In this document: piece after piece, positions 51,580 through 61,096 of the stretch | How the letters are laid out: the number at the start of each line of letters is the position of its first letter | How positions within the stretch are numbered: the first letter of the stretch is position 1 | NCBI RefSeq assembly: GCF_010119935.1 | Contig: NZ_CP048209.1 | Coordinates: forward strand, 3,537,001 to 3,601,000 | DNA length: 64,000 bases | From: Paenibacillus lycopersici | GTDB taxonomy: Bacteria > Bacillota > Bacilli > Paenibacillales > Paenibacillaceae | Reading direction: 5' to 3' | Made by a program: the position numbers and the translations under genes | Notes under the pieces: generated by a model | Databases searched by the model: none | What the model was told of the DNA's origin: nothing | What the model saw: only the letters and a program-made list of their open reading frames with translations

Positions 51580-53409
51580 ATGACAAAGAGCTGGACAAGG
51601 TTCCTGCTGCTTGCGGGAGCGCTGGTCGCGGGGACGGCCGGTAATGGCGCGGCTTCGTCGGCGGCGGCCGATGGGGCAAATGGTACGGATGGCGCGTCTG
51701 CGCCGAGGCTGACCGGGAACGGTAAACCGGAGCTGGATCCGGGCTTCGGTTATTATACGCATTTTACGAGCGCGTTGGCGGAGCAGCTGTTTAACCAGAG
51801 TCCCGTCACGGCGTATTTGCCGACGCGGCTGCCGGATTCGCATTGGCAATATTACGGCATGCGGAGTCAACTGACCGGTGATGGTTATATATTGACGGCG
51901 TATCGCTCGGAGAAGGCGTTGCCGGCCGTGGCGATGCTGCTGGGCGCTGGCGGAGCAGGGGAGCCTAAGGCTTCCGATGTGCTTTACCGGCTTGCGGCGG
52001 GGTCGGCGGCCGAGGAAGGATTGTCGGTGCCGCCGAGCGCGAAGCTGCTGCAGAGCGGCGATGCCGCTGGCTGGAAGTTCTGGAGCACTGGCGCGGACGC
52101 GGGGCTGGAGCAGCAGCTGAGCAGTAAATTCGCTGCGATGGTCAAGGCCGGCGCACCGGTGAGCGGGGCGGCCGGAACGGTACTCGTGACGAAGGCGGCT
52201 TCCGGGAAGGTGACGTATTCGGCGAGCTGGACGAATAACGGCGGCACGTATTACTCGTTTGCCGGCTTTGGTTCGCTTGAAGATTTCGTCTCGATGCTGA
52301 CCAGCTTTCGGCCTGTCGTGAACCTGCTCGACTCGGCGGATATCGTGCTGCTGCCGGTCGATATGCAGCTGAACCTGCAGGCAGGGCGCAGCGAGATGTT
52401 CGAGCCGTACGAGAATCGGTTCGTTCCGCTGGCGCAAGCTCCGATCGTGAAGGACGGGACGGCGTTCTTGCCGCTCCGGGATATTGCGACCCTTATCGGA
52501 GGGGAGATTCAGTACGTTGCCGAGGCCGGCGGCGGGGCAGTCTACGTCTCCCAGAACGGTTGGCTTAACGAACTTCAGCTGCGGCTTCGTACCGGTGAAG
52601 TGTTCCGCAAGCAGGAGAAGCTGGCGACAGTACCGCTTCTTGTGAAGGATGGCACGACGCTCGTGCCGCTTCGTTTCATGTCGGAGCAGTTCGGTCTGCC
52701 GGTTACCTACGATGCCGCCGCGAAAGCAATCGCGGTGCATTATACGCATTGGTCGACCAACTCGGTCGTGCCGCCGATCGGCAGCAAGGCGGACTATAAG
52801 ACCTCGGTGCTCAGTATCGGAGGACCTCCGTTCACCTACTCCAATGAGCGGTTGGGATCAGGGGCGTCCTGGGGCTATGAGCAGCAAAAGCCTCCGGTTG
52901 GCTATAACAGCTTGAAGTACCAGCTGTATAAAGTAGGCGTGGATTTGCTGCCGGGCGACAATGCTTTTGTCATGCGGGATATGCAGACGAAGCGCGTCAT
53001 TGATAGCATTCCGATCAAGACGACGATTACGGCTGCCGATGTGCCTTTTCGCACGGACGGTTCCTTCTTCGCGGATTCCTTGAAGGTTGAGCTTAAGCTG
53101 ACGAGCAGCAATGGAAAGTCGTGGCCAAGCGGTTACGCGGAGATAAGCGCCGGCGCCTCAGTCGATATTACGGGGGCATTGAAGGGGCAGAGCTTCGACT
53201 CGATCGGCATGGATTATCATGCCGGAAACCTGTCGAGCAAGCGCGTGGATATTCCGCTTCAGGATGGCAAGTTCACCTACCGGTTAACGCCGAACAAAGG
53301 GCCGGGTACGTATGAGGTGACGCTGTACAGTCCTCCGGGGAGCGTACCGGGAATGAGCGGCGTGTCGCCGCTTGTCAGCTTTGTTATAGTCGTTCCTTAC
53401 GCAAGCTGA
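51580..53409 (+). CDS. Exported protein with copper-amine-oxidase N-terminal-like domain
   Basis: A 609-residue secreted protein. The signal peptide is SWTRFLLLAGALVAGTAG with Ala-rich cleavage region. An uncharacterised region covers about 45-260. The Cu_amine_oxidN1-type repeat region (about 265-400) shows VPLAQAPIVKDGTAFLPLRDIA and LLVKDGTTLVPLRFMSEQFG in outline; this domain mediates cell-surface or matrix association in Paenibacillus-type bacteria and has no oxidase activity itself. The C-terminal 200 residues are beta-rich. I prefer ATG 51580, with AAGGAAGG at 9 bases, over ATG 51559. Confidence 0.82.
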   Translation: MTKSWTRFLLLAGALVAGTAGNGAASSAAADGANGTDGASAPRLTGNGKPELDPGFGYYTHFTSALAEQLFNQSPVTAYLPTRLPDSHWQYYGMRSQLTGDGYILTAYRSEKALPAVAMLLGAGGAGEPKASDVLYRLAAGSAAEEGLSVPPSAKLLQSGDAAGWKFWSTGADAGLEQQLSSKFAAMVKAGAPVSGAAGTVLVTKAASGKVTYSASWTNNGGTYYSFAGFGSLEDFVSMLTSFRPVVNLLDSADIVLLPVDMQLNLQAGRSEMFEPYENRFVPLAQAPIVKDGTAFLPLRDIATLIGGEIQYVAEAGGGAVYVSQNGWLNELQLRLRTGEVFRKQEKLATVPLLVKDGTTLVPLRFMSEQFGLPVTYDAAAKAIAVHYTHWSTNSVVPPIGSKADYKTSVLSIGGPPFTYSNERLGSGASWGYEQQKPPVGYNSLKYQLYKVGVDLLPGDNAFVMRDMQTKRVIDSIPIKTTITAADVPFRTDGSFFADSLKVELKLTSSNGKSWPSGYAEISAGASVDITGALKGQSFDSIGMDYHAGNLSSKRVDIPLQDGKFTYRLTPNKGPGTYEVTLYSPPGSVPGMSGVSPLVSFVIVVPYAS

Positions 53410-53432
53410 ACGAGAATGGTCTTTGCCAGGAA

Positions 53433-53472
53433 CAAGAACATCCGGGCGATTATGGCCGGCCGGTTGTTCTTG
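53433..53472 (+). terminator. Hairpin downstream of the exported protein
   Basis: CAAGAACATCCGG (53433-53445) pairs with CCGGTTGTTCTTG (53460-53472) with one mismatch. The T-run is weak (GGGTTTG). Confidence 0.6.
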
Positions 53473-53661
53473 GGTTTGAAAAACAATCGCGTCCCTTTTG
53501 CTTAATCAAGAGGGACATGGACGGCGACCTCCTATCCTCGAATCGGGCCCGGTACGCGTTTTTTGGCGGTTTCTGCCTCCCGTCCGCAGGGCTTGAAAAT
53601 TCCAAGTGGTGCGCAACGAGGATCCATTGCTATAATATGAGGCAGAGAGGGGCGTACGGCC

Positions 53662-54576
53662 ATGGAATACAGCTTGGACGTGAGATTCAAACCATTATAC
53701 GAAATCATGGGCAGCTTGCATGCCTACGTTTGCCGCAAATCGCATAAGAAGCTCGATTTATCCCCGTCCTGGGCCAAGGACGTCCGGCAGCGGATCACGC
53801 CTGAATTGGCGGCGTTGCTCGACAAGGTGCAAATCGACGGCGACTGGAAGCTAACCTATCTGCTCGTGCATCTATGTCCCGGCGAAGACGTCGCCGATTT
53901 CATCGATTGGCTCAGAGGGATGTCGGCAGGAGAGCTGTATGAATTAATGTCGGCTTACGGCAACCAGTTCCCGAATCAGATGGGCGAATTTCGCGATCAT
54001 ACCGTACGCTTGTTCGAACAATGGAACGAGCAGTATTTTCGCCATATCGATCCGGCGATCATGCCGATGCTCCGGGAGGAAGCGCGCGCCCGCAAGCAAG
54101 CGCTTCCGTCGGCCGACCCGTTCGCGTTCGTCGACGAGACGACGAACGGCCTGTCGTTCGTGCCGGTGAACGGCCTCGAGCAGGTGATTCTGATGCCGCA
54201 ATATCATTTTCAGCCGGTCAACGTCATCAGCAACTATGGGAAAATCACCATCTGCCACTACGCCGCACGGGTGTACGTCAGCGACGAGGATTTCCTGTCG
54301 CCGCACGAGTACCGCATGATCCGGAGCGTTGCGGAGAAGAGCCGGCTGAAGATTCTGAGATACCTGAGCGCAGGCCCGCGTTCGTTCATCGAGATCGTGC
54401 GCCATATGGAGCTGTCCAAAGGTATAACCCATGATCATATCTCGAAGCTTCGCAACGCCGGTATGTTGACGGCGCATTTCGAGGGCGAGACGCTGACGAC
54501 GTACAGCCTCCGAACGAGCGCGATCGAGCAGGCGCACAGTACAATTATGGACTATATCAAGAAGCCGGCGGATTAA
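53662..54576 (+). CDS. ArsR-like winged-helix transcriptional regulator
   Basis: A 304-residue regulator with a long N-terminal ligand or dimerisation region (about 1-215, of the kind found in DUF5937-type regulators) and a C-terminal ArsR-like winged helix (about 222-290: SRLKILRYLSAGPRSFIEIV, HDHISKLRNAGMLTAHFEGE). It stands alone between terminators and directly upstream of the peptide transporter operon, whose promoter contains two inverted repeats that could be its operators. GGCAGAGAGG precedes ATG 53662. Confidence 0.82.
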   Translation: MEYSLDVRFKPLYEIMGSLHAYVCRKSHKKLDLSPSWAKDVRQRITPELAALLDKVQIDGDWKLTYLLVHLCPGEDVADFIDWLRGMSAGELYELMSAYGNQFPNQMGEFRDHTVRLFEQWNEQYFRHIDPAIMPMLREEARARKQALPSADPFAFVDETTNGLSFVPVNGLEQVILMPQYHFQPVNVISNYGKITICHYAARVYVSDEDFLSPHEYRMIRSVAEKSRLKILRYLSAGPRSFIEIVRHMELSKGITHDHISKLRNAGMLTAHFEGETLTTYSLRTSAIEQAHSTIMDYIKKPAD

Positions 54577-54594
54577 AGACAAGCGCTGCAGACG

Positions 54595-54636
54595 ACCGCT
54601 TACGCATCGATTAGACGATGCGTAAGCGGTTGTTTG
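54595..54636 (+). terminator. Strong terminator after the ArsR-like gene
   Basis: ACCGCTTACGCATCG (54595-54609) and CGATGCGTAAGCGGT (54616-54630) form a perfect 15-bp stem, loop ATTAGA, followed by TTGTTT. Confidence 0.9.
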
Positions 54637-54688
54637 CGTTTCCGGACGTATGCAGCATTGCGTTATGTTTCTGGTGAACATTTCCTAT

Positions 54689-54733
54689 ATTCTTTTTTTA
54701 AAGAATTTATTTTTAGTTCTCTATTTACAGAAC
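54689..54733. promoter_or_regulatory. Two inverted repeats, candidate operators of the opp operon
   Basis: ATTCTTT (54689-54695) / AAAGAAT (54700-54706) and GTTCT (54716-54720) / AGAAC (54729-54733). The second overlaps the -35 box, a natural position for a repressor such as the ArsR-like protein encoded just upstream. Confidence 0.5.
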
Positions 54734-54752
54734 CGTTAATCCTCCCTATAAT
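54724..54752 (+). promoter_or_regulatory. Sigma-A promoter of the peptide transporter operon
   Basis: TTTACA (54724-54729), 17-base spacer, TATAAT (54747-54752), 74 bases before the ATG. Confidence 0.87.
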
Positions 54753-54826
54753 AAGGACAAATAATGCTGAGTAATCCTGTCGGGATTAGACGACGTTACA
54801 AAGCAGCCGATTCCAGGGAGGGTATC

Positions 54827-56590
54827 ATGAATAAAAAAATCGTAACTCTATCGACAGCCATTCTCGCGACCGCGTTGTTCTTATCCGCTTGCGGCAGCAA
54901 CGGCGGCAATTCGAACGCGAACAATGCGGCCGGGGCTAACCAGCCTGCGGCCAACCAGCCCGCAGCCGGCAACGGAGCGACCGCGGCGACGCCCGATCAG
55001 GGTGCGTCGGGTGCTGCCGGACTCATAACGGCTTCGGACATGTCGAAGCTGCCCGACGTCGCGAAGCAGCGTACGGACACGATCATCGTCGGCTTGACCG
55101 ATCCGAGCGGCGCGTTCACGCCGTACTTCCAGCAAAGCGGCTACGACGGCAACGTATCGTCCCTGCTGTACACGCCGCTCGTCCGCGTCGACGACAAAGG
55201 CCTGCCTATTCCGGGCTTGGCCGAGAAATGGGACGTAAGCTCCGATAACCTGACGTACACGTATCATCTCCGCAAGGATTTGAAATTCAGCGACGGCACG
55301 CCGCTTACGGCCGACGACGTCGCCTTCACGTGGACGATCCTGTACGACAAGTCATACGACGGCGACTCCCTCGTCAATACGCTGCATATCCAAGGCGGCG
55401 ACGCCTATAAAGCCGGCACGGCGACAAGCATCCCGGGCATTAAGGTCATCGACCCGCAGACGATCTCCGTCACGCTCGAGAAGCCGAACGCCAGCGCGCT
55501 GACGCTGCTCGGTTCCGACGTGCTCTCCAAGGCGTATTACGGCAAGGACTACAAGCAAGGCCAATTGGATTACATGAAGAAGCTGAGCGGCAGCCCGCTG
55601 GGAACCGGACCGTACAAGCTGGAGAAATTCATTCCGGGCCAAGAAGTGCGCATGGTCGCGAACGAGAACTACTTTGACGGCAAGCCGAAGACGGAGCATT
55701 TCATATATAAAACGGCCCAAGGCGACACATGGCAGTACCTGGAGACAGGCGAGGTCGACTACGCGTCCTTCACGGCCACCAAAGAGAATATCGACAAGCT
55801 GAAAGCGCTCGGGTTCGTCAATATCCTCTCGTATACGCCGAGCACGTACGGTTATCTGCAATTGAACCTGAAGCATCCGGCGCTGGAAGACAAGCTGGTG
55901 CGCCAAGCGCTTACCTACGGTTTGGACCGTCAGAGCATCTACGTCGATGCGGCGCAGGGCGCGGGTCAAGTCGCGAACATTCCATCCTCGCCGATCTCGT
56001 GGTCCTATACGGAGGACGGCATCAATCCGTACAAGTTCGATCCGGAGAAAGCGAAGGCGCTTCTGGACCAAGCGGGGTGGAAGGCAGGCGCGGACGGCAT
56101 TCGCGAGAAAGACGGCAAGAAGCTGACCATCCATTTCCTGGGCTCCAAGAAGCCGGAGACCGATATCTTCATCGCCGTGGCGAAAGAGGATTACGAAGCG
56201 CTCGGCATCAAGTTCGAGCCCGAAGTATTCGCGGATTTCAACGCGCTCGTCTCCAAGGTCGAAGGCGGCGATTACGACATGGCTTCCTTCTCGACATCGC
56301 TCCTGACCGATCCGTCGGACGGCCTGCTCCAATTCGTCGACGGCGAGATTCCGGGCTACGACGACGCCACGTTCAAGGAGCTTTACGACAAAGGCTTGGC
56401 GACGTCGAACATCGACGAACGCAAAGCCGTGTACCAAGATATCTACAAGCTGCTGAACGACCAGCTGCCGGTCATCTTCACGAGCTATAAGAAGAGCGTG
56501 TACGCCTATAACGGGCGGATCCAGAACCTGAGCGTCAGCCCGTTCAACGGACTTGCTCCAAGCTTGCCGAGCTGGACGCTGAGCCAATAA
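54827..56590 (+). CDS. Peptide/nickel-type ABC substrate-binding lipoprotein
   Basis: A 587-residue SBP_bac_5 family lipoprotein. The signal peptide ends in lipobox LSAC (about residue 20). An Asn/Ala/Gln-rich linker of about 50 residues includes two NQPAA copies. The mature domain begins KQRTDTIIVGLTDPSGAFTP and includes YTYHLRKDLKFSDGTPLTADD, typical of the family (both quoted in part). ATG 54827 follows GGGAGGGT. It feeds the permeases and ATPases downstream. Ligand is a peptide or comparable oligomer; the specificity cannot be told. Confidence 0.92.
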   Translation: MNKKIVTLSTAILATALFLSACGSNGGNSNANNAAGANQPAANQPAAGNGATAATPDQGASGAAGLITASDMSKLPDVAKQRTDTIIVGLTDPSGAFTPYFQQSGYDGNVSSLLYTPLVRVDDKGLPIPGLAEKWDVSSDNLTYTYHLRKDLKFSDGTPLTADDVAFTWTILYDKSYDGDSLVNTLHIQGGDAYKAGTATSIPGIKVIDPQTISVTLEKPNASALTLLGSDVLSKAYYGKDYKQGQLDYMKKLSGSPLGTGPYKLEKFIPGQEVRMVANENYFDGKPKTEHFIYKTAQGDTWQYLETGEVDYASFTATKENIDKLKALGFVNILSYTPSTYGYLQLNLKHPALEDKLVRQALTYGLDRQSIYVDAAQGAGQVANIPSSPISWSYTEDGINPYKFDPEKAKALLDQAGWKAGADGIREKDGKKLTIHFLGSKKPETDIFIAVAKEDYEALGIKFEPEVFADFNALVSKVEGGDYDMASFSTSLLTDPSDGLLQFVDGEIPGYDDATFKELYDKGLATSNIDERKAVYQDIYKLLNDQLPVIFTSYKKSVYAYNGRIQNLSVSPFNGLAPSLPSWTLSQ

Positions 56591-56661
56591 CGATAACGAG
56601 ACATACAATCCCCATTCCCTGTCCGAAACCGGGCGGGGAATGACAGGTTAAGGAGTCGATT

Positions 56662-57615
56662 ATGAGCACGTACATTACGAAGCGGATCTTATACATGATC
56701 GTTATATTGTTCGCGGCTTCCTTCTTGATCTTCTGCTTGTACGCGTTGACGCCGGGCGACTTCATTACGGGCAACATCAAGCTGACGCCGGAACGCAAAG
56801 CCGAGCTTCGGGAGATCTACGGCTTGAATAAACCCGTGATCGAGCGGTACGCCACCTGGATGAAGAACGCCTTCCACGGCGATTTCGGCTATTCGCTGTC
56901 GCAGCAGAAGCCCGTTCTTACGTTGTTTAACCAATATATCTGGAATTCGTTCCTGCTTGCGGTCGTTTCCACGTTCCTGACCTGGCTGATCGCGGTCGTC
57001 GTCGGCGTCGTCGCCGCCTACAAGCAATACTCATGGTTCGATACGATCGTCATGGTGGCTCTCTTCGCGGCGATGTCGATTCCGTCGTTCTTCATCGGCC
57101 TCTTCCTCATTAAGATTTTGGCCGTCGACTGGAAGTGGCTGCCTCCAGGAGGCATGCTGACAACGGGAAGCAACGCGACGGGCTTCGCTTATGTTCGGGA
57201 AGTCATTCACCATATGATTCTTCCGGTGATGGTCATGACCTTGCTCGGCGTCGGTTCGCTGACGCGTTACTTCCGCAGCAACATGATCGACGTCATCAAG
57301 CAGGATTACATCCGCACGGCCCGGGCGAAGGGCTTGAAAGAGCGCAAGGTCTTGTTCACGCATGCCCTGCGCAATGCCCTGCTGCCCGCCATTACGCTGG
57401 TCGGCTTCGAGCTTCCCGCCTTGTTCGGCGGCTCGTTGATCATCGAGAAAATTTTCAACTGGCCGGGGATCGGGCAGCTCTATATGCAATCCTTCAGTTT
57501 GCGGGATTACCCGCTCCTGATGGGCTTCACCTTGTTTATCGCGATTCTGACCGTCATCGGCACGCTGGTCTCGGACATTCTGTATCATGTCGCCGACCCG
57601 CGGGTCAGGCTGTAG
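56662..57615 (+). CDS. Peptide-type ABC permease (OppB/DppB)
   Basis: A 317-residue inner-membrane permease with six helices, starting YITKRILYMIVILFAASF. The GNIKLTPERKAELREIYGL periplasmic stretch follows helix 1, and the EAA region is DYIRTARAKGLKERKVLFTH. AAGGAG precedes ATG 56662. It forms the channel with the OppC-type protein encoded 12 bases downstream. Confidence 0.92.
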   Translation: MSTYITKRILYMIVILFAASFLIFCLYALTPGDFITGNIKLTPERKAELREIYGLNKPVIERYATWMKNAFHGDFGYSLSQQKPVLTLFNQYIWNSFLLAVVSTFLTWLIAVVVGVVAAYKQYSWFDTIVMVALFAAMSIPSFFIGLFLIKILAVDWKWLPPGGMLTTGSNATGFAYVREVIHHMILPVMVMTLLGVGSLTRYFRSNMIDVIKQDYIRTARAKGLKERKVLFTHALRNALLPAITLVGFELPALFGGSLIIEKIFNWPGIGQLYMQSFSLRDYPLLMGFTLFIAILTVIGTLVSDILYHVADPRVRL

Positions 57616-57627
57616 GAGGTCCATTCG

Positions 57628-58566
57628 ATGTCAACGATTCACGGAGAGGGGACTGCGGCTATGGCGTCCGCTAACCCGCAACCTGTTCGTCCCGTCTATA
57701 CGTCCCTCTGGAAGCAATCCTTGAGGCGGCTGCTCAAAAACAAACTGGCCGTATTCGGCTTCGTCGTCGTGGCGTTCATGTTCGTCGCTTGCTTCGTCGG
57801 CCCGTTGTTCTCGCCGTACACGGACAACAAGATCCATATGGCCATCATGAACAAGGCGCCGAGCCTCAAGCACTGGCTCGGCACGGATGCGCTGGGCCGC
57901 GACGTGCTGACCCGCGTGCTGCAGGCCGGACGAATATCCTTGACCGTCGGCCTGGCTTCCATGGCGCTGTCCGTCTTCGTCGGCTCGCTGCTTGGCGTGA
58001 TCGCTGGCTATTACCGGGGCATCGCCGATCAAATCATTATGCGCCTGGCCGACCTGCTGCTGACGATTCCGAGCCTTCCGCTGCTCTTCATTCTGGGCGC
58101 GCTCTTGTCGGAATGGAAGGTGCCGACGGATTACCGCATGTACATCGTCATGATGATGCTCAGCATCGTCGGCTGGCCGGGGCTCGCGAGGATGGTGCGG
58201 GGCCAGATGCTCAGCCTCCGGGAGCGGGAATATATGCAAGCCACCGTCGTGCTCGGGCTTCGCGATCGTCGGAAGCTATTTCATCATTTGCTGCCGAACC
58301 TGGTGCCGCTGCTCATCGTCATCGCCACGCTCAACATCGGCGGGGCGATTCTATACGAATCCGTGCTGAGCTACTTCGGTCTCGGCGTTATGGCGCCGAC
58401 GCCGACATGGGGCAATATGATCGACGCGGCCAACAACATGATCGATTTCCAGGACCATCCGTGGCTTTGGATTCCGCCCGGGCTCTCGATCTTCGCAACC
58501 GTCATCGCCATTAATATTTTCGGCGACGGGCTGCGGGACGTCCTGGATCCCAAGCAGAAAAGGTAG
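57628..58566 (+). CDS. Peptide-type ABC permease (OppC/DppC)
   Basis: A 312-residue permease with the OppC N-terminal segment (LWKQSLRRLLKNKLAVFGF) and the periplasmic HWLGTDALGRDVLTRVL motif found in all OppC/DppC proteins. The EAA loop is YMQATVVLGLRDRRKLFHH. AGGAGG lies before ATG 57628; an internal ATG at 57661 lacks such a site. It is encoded between the OppB-type permease and the first ATPase. Confidence 0.92.
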   Translation: MSTIHGEGTAAMASANPQPVRPVYTSLWKQSLRRLLKNKLAVFGFVVVAFMFVACFVGPLFSPYTDNKIHMAIMNKAPSLKHWLGTDALGRDVLTRVLQAGRISLTVGLASMALSVFVGSLLGVIAGYYRGIADQIIMRLADLLLTIPSLPLLFILGALLSEWKVPTDYRMYIVMMMLSIVGWPGLARMVRGQMLSLREREYMQATVVLGLRDRRKLFHHLLPNLVPLLIVIATLNIGGAILYESVLSYFGLGVMAPTPTWGNMIDAANNMIDFQDHPWLWIPPGLSIFATVIAINIFGDGLRDVLDPKQKR

Positions 58567-58578
58567 GTGTGCGCGAAC

Positions 58579-59562
58579 ATGAATCCGTTACTTGATATCA
58601 CGCATTTAAGCACGCATTTCAAAACCGAAGAGGGCATCGTCCGGGCCGTCGACGACGTAAGCCTGCGGGTTCGCCCCGGCGAAATCGTCTGCATCGTCGG
58701 CGAGTCCGGCAGCGGGAAGAGCATCACGGCCCTGTCGGTGATGGGGCTGATCGAAGAGCCGGCCGGCCGTGTGATCGGCGGGAGCATCGCGTTCAACGGC
58801 GAAGACTTGCTTAAGCTGAGCCGCAACGAGCTGCGCACCATTCGCGGCAACGAGATCGCGATGATCTTCCAAGAGCCGATGACCTCGCTCAATCCCGTGC
58901 TTCGGATCGGCGAGCAGCTGATGGAGCCGCTCATGGAGCATTTGAAGCTGAGCAAGAAAGCCGCGCGGAAGCGGGCGATCGAGCTCATCGGCGAAGTCGG
59001 CATTTCGCGCGCGGAGCAGATCGCCGATTCGTATCCGCACGAGCTGAGCGGCGGCATGCTGCAGCGCATCATGATCGCCATCGCGATCTCCTGCAGCCCG
59101 AAGCTGCTTATCGCCGACGAGCCGACGACCGCGCTCGACGTGACGATCCAGGCGCAGATTCTGGATATGCTGCGCCGGTTCAAGGAAGAATCGGAGACGT
59201 CGATTTTGCTCATCACGCACGATTTGGGCGTCGTGGCCGAGATGGCGGACTACGTCGTCGTTATGTACGCGGGCAAGGTCGTGGAGGAAGGCGAGGTCGT
59301 GGAGCTGTTCGAGCATCCGAAGCATCCGTACACGCAGGGGCTGCTGAAATCCAAGCCGATCATCAATCAGCGCCGGGACGAGCTGTATTCCATTCCGGGT
59401 CAGGTGCCGAATCCGCTCGAGCTGACGCCGTCCTGTTACTTTCACGATCGCTGCGCGCACTGCATGGACATCTGCCGGACGAAGCAGCCGGCGTTGAAGG
59501 ATGCCGGCAAGCGGCAAAAGGTCGCATGCTGGCTGTACGAGGAGGCGATCGCGCATGTCTGA
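58579..59562 (+). CDS. Peptide-type ABC ATPase (OppD/DppD)
   Basis: A 327-residue ATPase. Walker A is GESGSGKSIT, the signature is ELSGGMLQR, Walker B is LLIADEPTTALDVT, and the switch is LLITHDLGVV. The C-terminal oligopeptide_HPY domain has four Cys (CYFHDRCAHCMDIC), the iron-sulfur-like site of this family. I prefer ATG 58579 to GTG 58567, because AGGTAGGTG is better spaced. It works as a heterodimer with the next gene, which overlaps it by 8 bases. Confidence 0.9.
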   Translation: MNPLLDITHLSTHFKTEEGIVRAVDDVSLRVRPGEIVCIVGESGSGKSITALSVMGLIEEPAGRVIGGSIAFNGEDLLKLSRNELRTIRGNEIAMIFQEPMTSLNPVLRIGEQLMEPLMEHLKLSKKAARKRAIELIGEVGISRAEQIADSYPHELSGGMLQRIMIAIAISCSPKLLIADEPTTALDVTIQAQILDMLRRFKEESETSILLITHDLGVVAEMADYVVVMYAGKVVEEGEVVELFEHPKHPYTQGLLKSKPIINQRRDELYSIPGQVPNPLELTPSCYFHDRCAHCMDICRTKQPALKDAGKRQKVACWLYEEAIAHV

Positions 59563-60529
59563 GGCAGCACAGCCGCTGCTCGAGGTAAATGGGCTAAAGA
59601 AGTATTTTCCAATCAAATCAGGTCTGCTCAGCCGTACGGTCGGCAGCGTCAAGGCCGTTGACGATATCAGCTTCTCGATCAAGCAAGGCGAAACCTTCGG
59701 CTTAGTCGGAGAATCGGGAAGCGGAAAAAGCACGGTAGGCCGTACGATTCTCAGATTGACGGACAAAACGGACGGCGAAGTGAAATTCAAGGGCGTCGAT
59801 CTGTACAAGCTGGCGCCGCAGGAGCTGCGACAGCTTCGTCCGAAAATGCAGCTCATCTTCCAGGATCCGTATAGCTCGCTGAATCCCCGCGTGCGCATCG
59901 GCGATGCCATCGGCGAAGCGCTGTTGGATCACGGTCTGGCGCCCCGGGAAGAAATTCGCGACCGGGTCATGGACGTCTTGGCCGCATGCGGACTGTCGTC
60001 GTATCATATCGACCGGTTCCCGCATGAGTTCTCCGGCGGCCAGCGCCAGCGCGTCGGCATCGCCCGGGCGCTCGTCTTGAATCCCGATCTGATCATCGCC
60101 GACGAGCCGGTCTCCGCGCTGGACGTCTCGATTCAAGCGCAGATCATCAATTTATTTCGCAAGATGCAGGACACGCAGGGCTTGACGTATTTGTTCATCT
60201 CCCATGACCTCAGCGTCGTCGAGCATCTGTGCTCGCATATCGGGGTCATGTACCTGGGGTCGATGATGGAGACCGCTTCGCGCGGCGAGCTGTTCCGCAA
60301 TCCGCTGCATCCGTACACGAAGGCGCTGCTGTCGGCCGTACCGATCCCGATTCCGAAGCTGAAGCGCGAACGGATCGTGCTGAGCGGGGAGCTGCCAAAC
60401 CCGGCGAATCCGCCGTCCGGCTGCAAATTTCATACGCGCTGTCCCTTTGCCGTTGCCCGCTGCCGCGAGGAAGCGCCGTTGTTCCGGAACGTCGGGAACG
60501 ATCACAGCGTCGCTTGCCACCTCGTATGA
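59555..60529 (+). CDS. Peptide-type ABC ATPase (OppF/DppF)
   Basis: A 324-residue ATPase. The N-terminal LKKYFPIKSGLLSR is typical of OppF. Walker A is GESGSGKSTVGR, the signature EFSGGQRQRVG and Walker B LIIADEPVSALDVS. A C-terminal Cys-containing segment (CKFHTRCPFAVARC) is present. GAGGAGG before ATG 59555 lies inside oppD. Its stop overlaps the next small gene. Confidence 0.92.
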   Translation: MSEAAQPLLEVNGLKKYFPIKSGLLSRTVGSVKAVDDISFSIKQGETFGLVGESGSGKSTVGRTILRLTDKTDGEVKFKGVDLYKLAPQELRQLRPKMQLIFQDPYSSLNPRVRIGDAIGEALLDHGLAPREEIRDRVMDVLAACGLSSYHIDRFPHEFSGGQRQRVGIARALVLNPDLIIADEPVSALDVSIQAQIINLFRKMQDTQGLTYLFISHDLSVVEHLCSHIGVMYLGSMMETASRGELFRNPLHPYTKALLSAVPIPIPKLKRERIVLSGELPNPANPPSGCKFHTRCPFAVARCREEAPLFRNVGNDHSVACHLV

Positions 60530-60984
60530 GCGGCGGCGGAACGAAGCTGCCGCAGCTCTATTCGCTGCAGCTGGAGCGAATGATCGCGCACGGACTGTCG
60601 GCCAACAAGATTATGGATCTGCTTCGCGCCGGCGCGGAGAGCGAGGCCGAGCTAACGGAGGCGGTCGATCCGAACGTCAAGTGGGAACGGCTGCTGACGT
60701 TCGCGCAGGATAACCTACAGTTGATGGAGTCGGCGGTATCGGACGGCTACCGCTTTCCGTTCATTACGATCGGCGGTATCAAAAATTTGTTGGCGATTAA
60801 GTATCGCAAGCGCGAAGGCGCGGATTACCGCTTCCCGGGCGACCGGATCGAGGGACTTCGGTTGAACGGCGCGGAGCTTGAACTGCTGAGAAGCATGATT
60901 CCGGCGTATTGGGTCTTTACGCGGGGGGATTCGCAGTTTGGGGAAGATCGGCACGAGATTACGATCGCGCTTCAAAGGCCATAG
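60526..60984 (+). CDS. Small unknown protein coupled to the opp operon
   Basis: A 152-residue soluble protein starting at ATG 60526 inside the oppF stop. I do not recognise the family. The first third is helical (YSLQLERMIAHGLSANKIMDL). The second half carries a block FPFITIGGIKNLLAIKYRKR and ends DRHEITIALQRP. There are no Cys, signal peptide or membrane segments. The 4-base coupling argues for a function tied to the transporter or its cargo. A terminator follows 20 bases after the stop. Confidence 0.65.
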   Translation: MSGGGTKLPQLYSLQLERMIAHGLSANKIMDLLRAGAESEAELTEAVDPNVKWERLLTFAQDNLQLMESAVSDGYRFPFITIGGIKNLLAIKYRKREGADYRFPGDRIEGLRLNGAELELLRSMIPAYWVFTRGDSQFGEDRHEITIALQRP

Positions 60985-61003
60985 GAAGATCTTGCTTGCA
61001 ACG

Positions 61004-61032
61004 GAGCCTGTTAGCCTTGAGCTAACAGGCTC
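61004..61032. terminator. Bidirectional terminator between converging genes
   Basis: A perfect 12-bp stem GAGCCTGTTAGC (61004-61015) / GCTAACAGGCTC (61021-61032) with loop CTTGA. It lies between the + strand opp operon and the - strand binding-protein gene. Confidence 0.8.
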
Positions 61033-61096
61033 TATGTGCATTGGAGTCAGGACTTAAGAACAACAGCGCTTAGCAACTTCCTTGCATACATAATGA

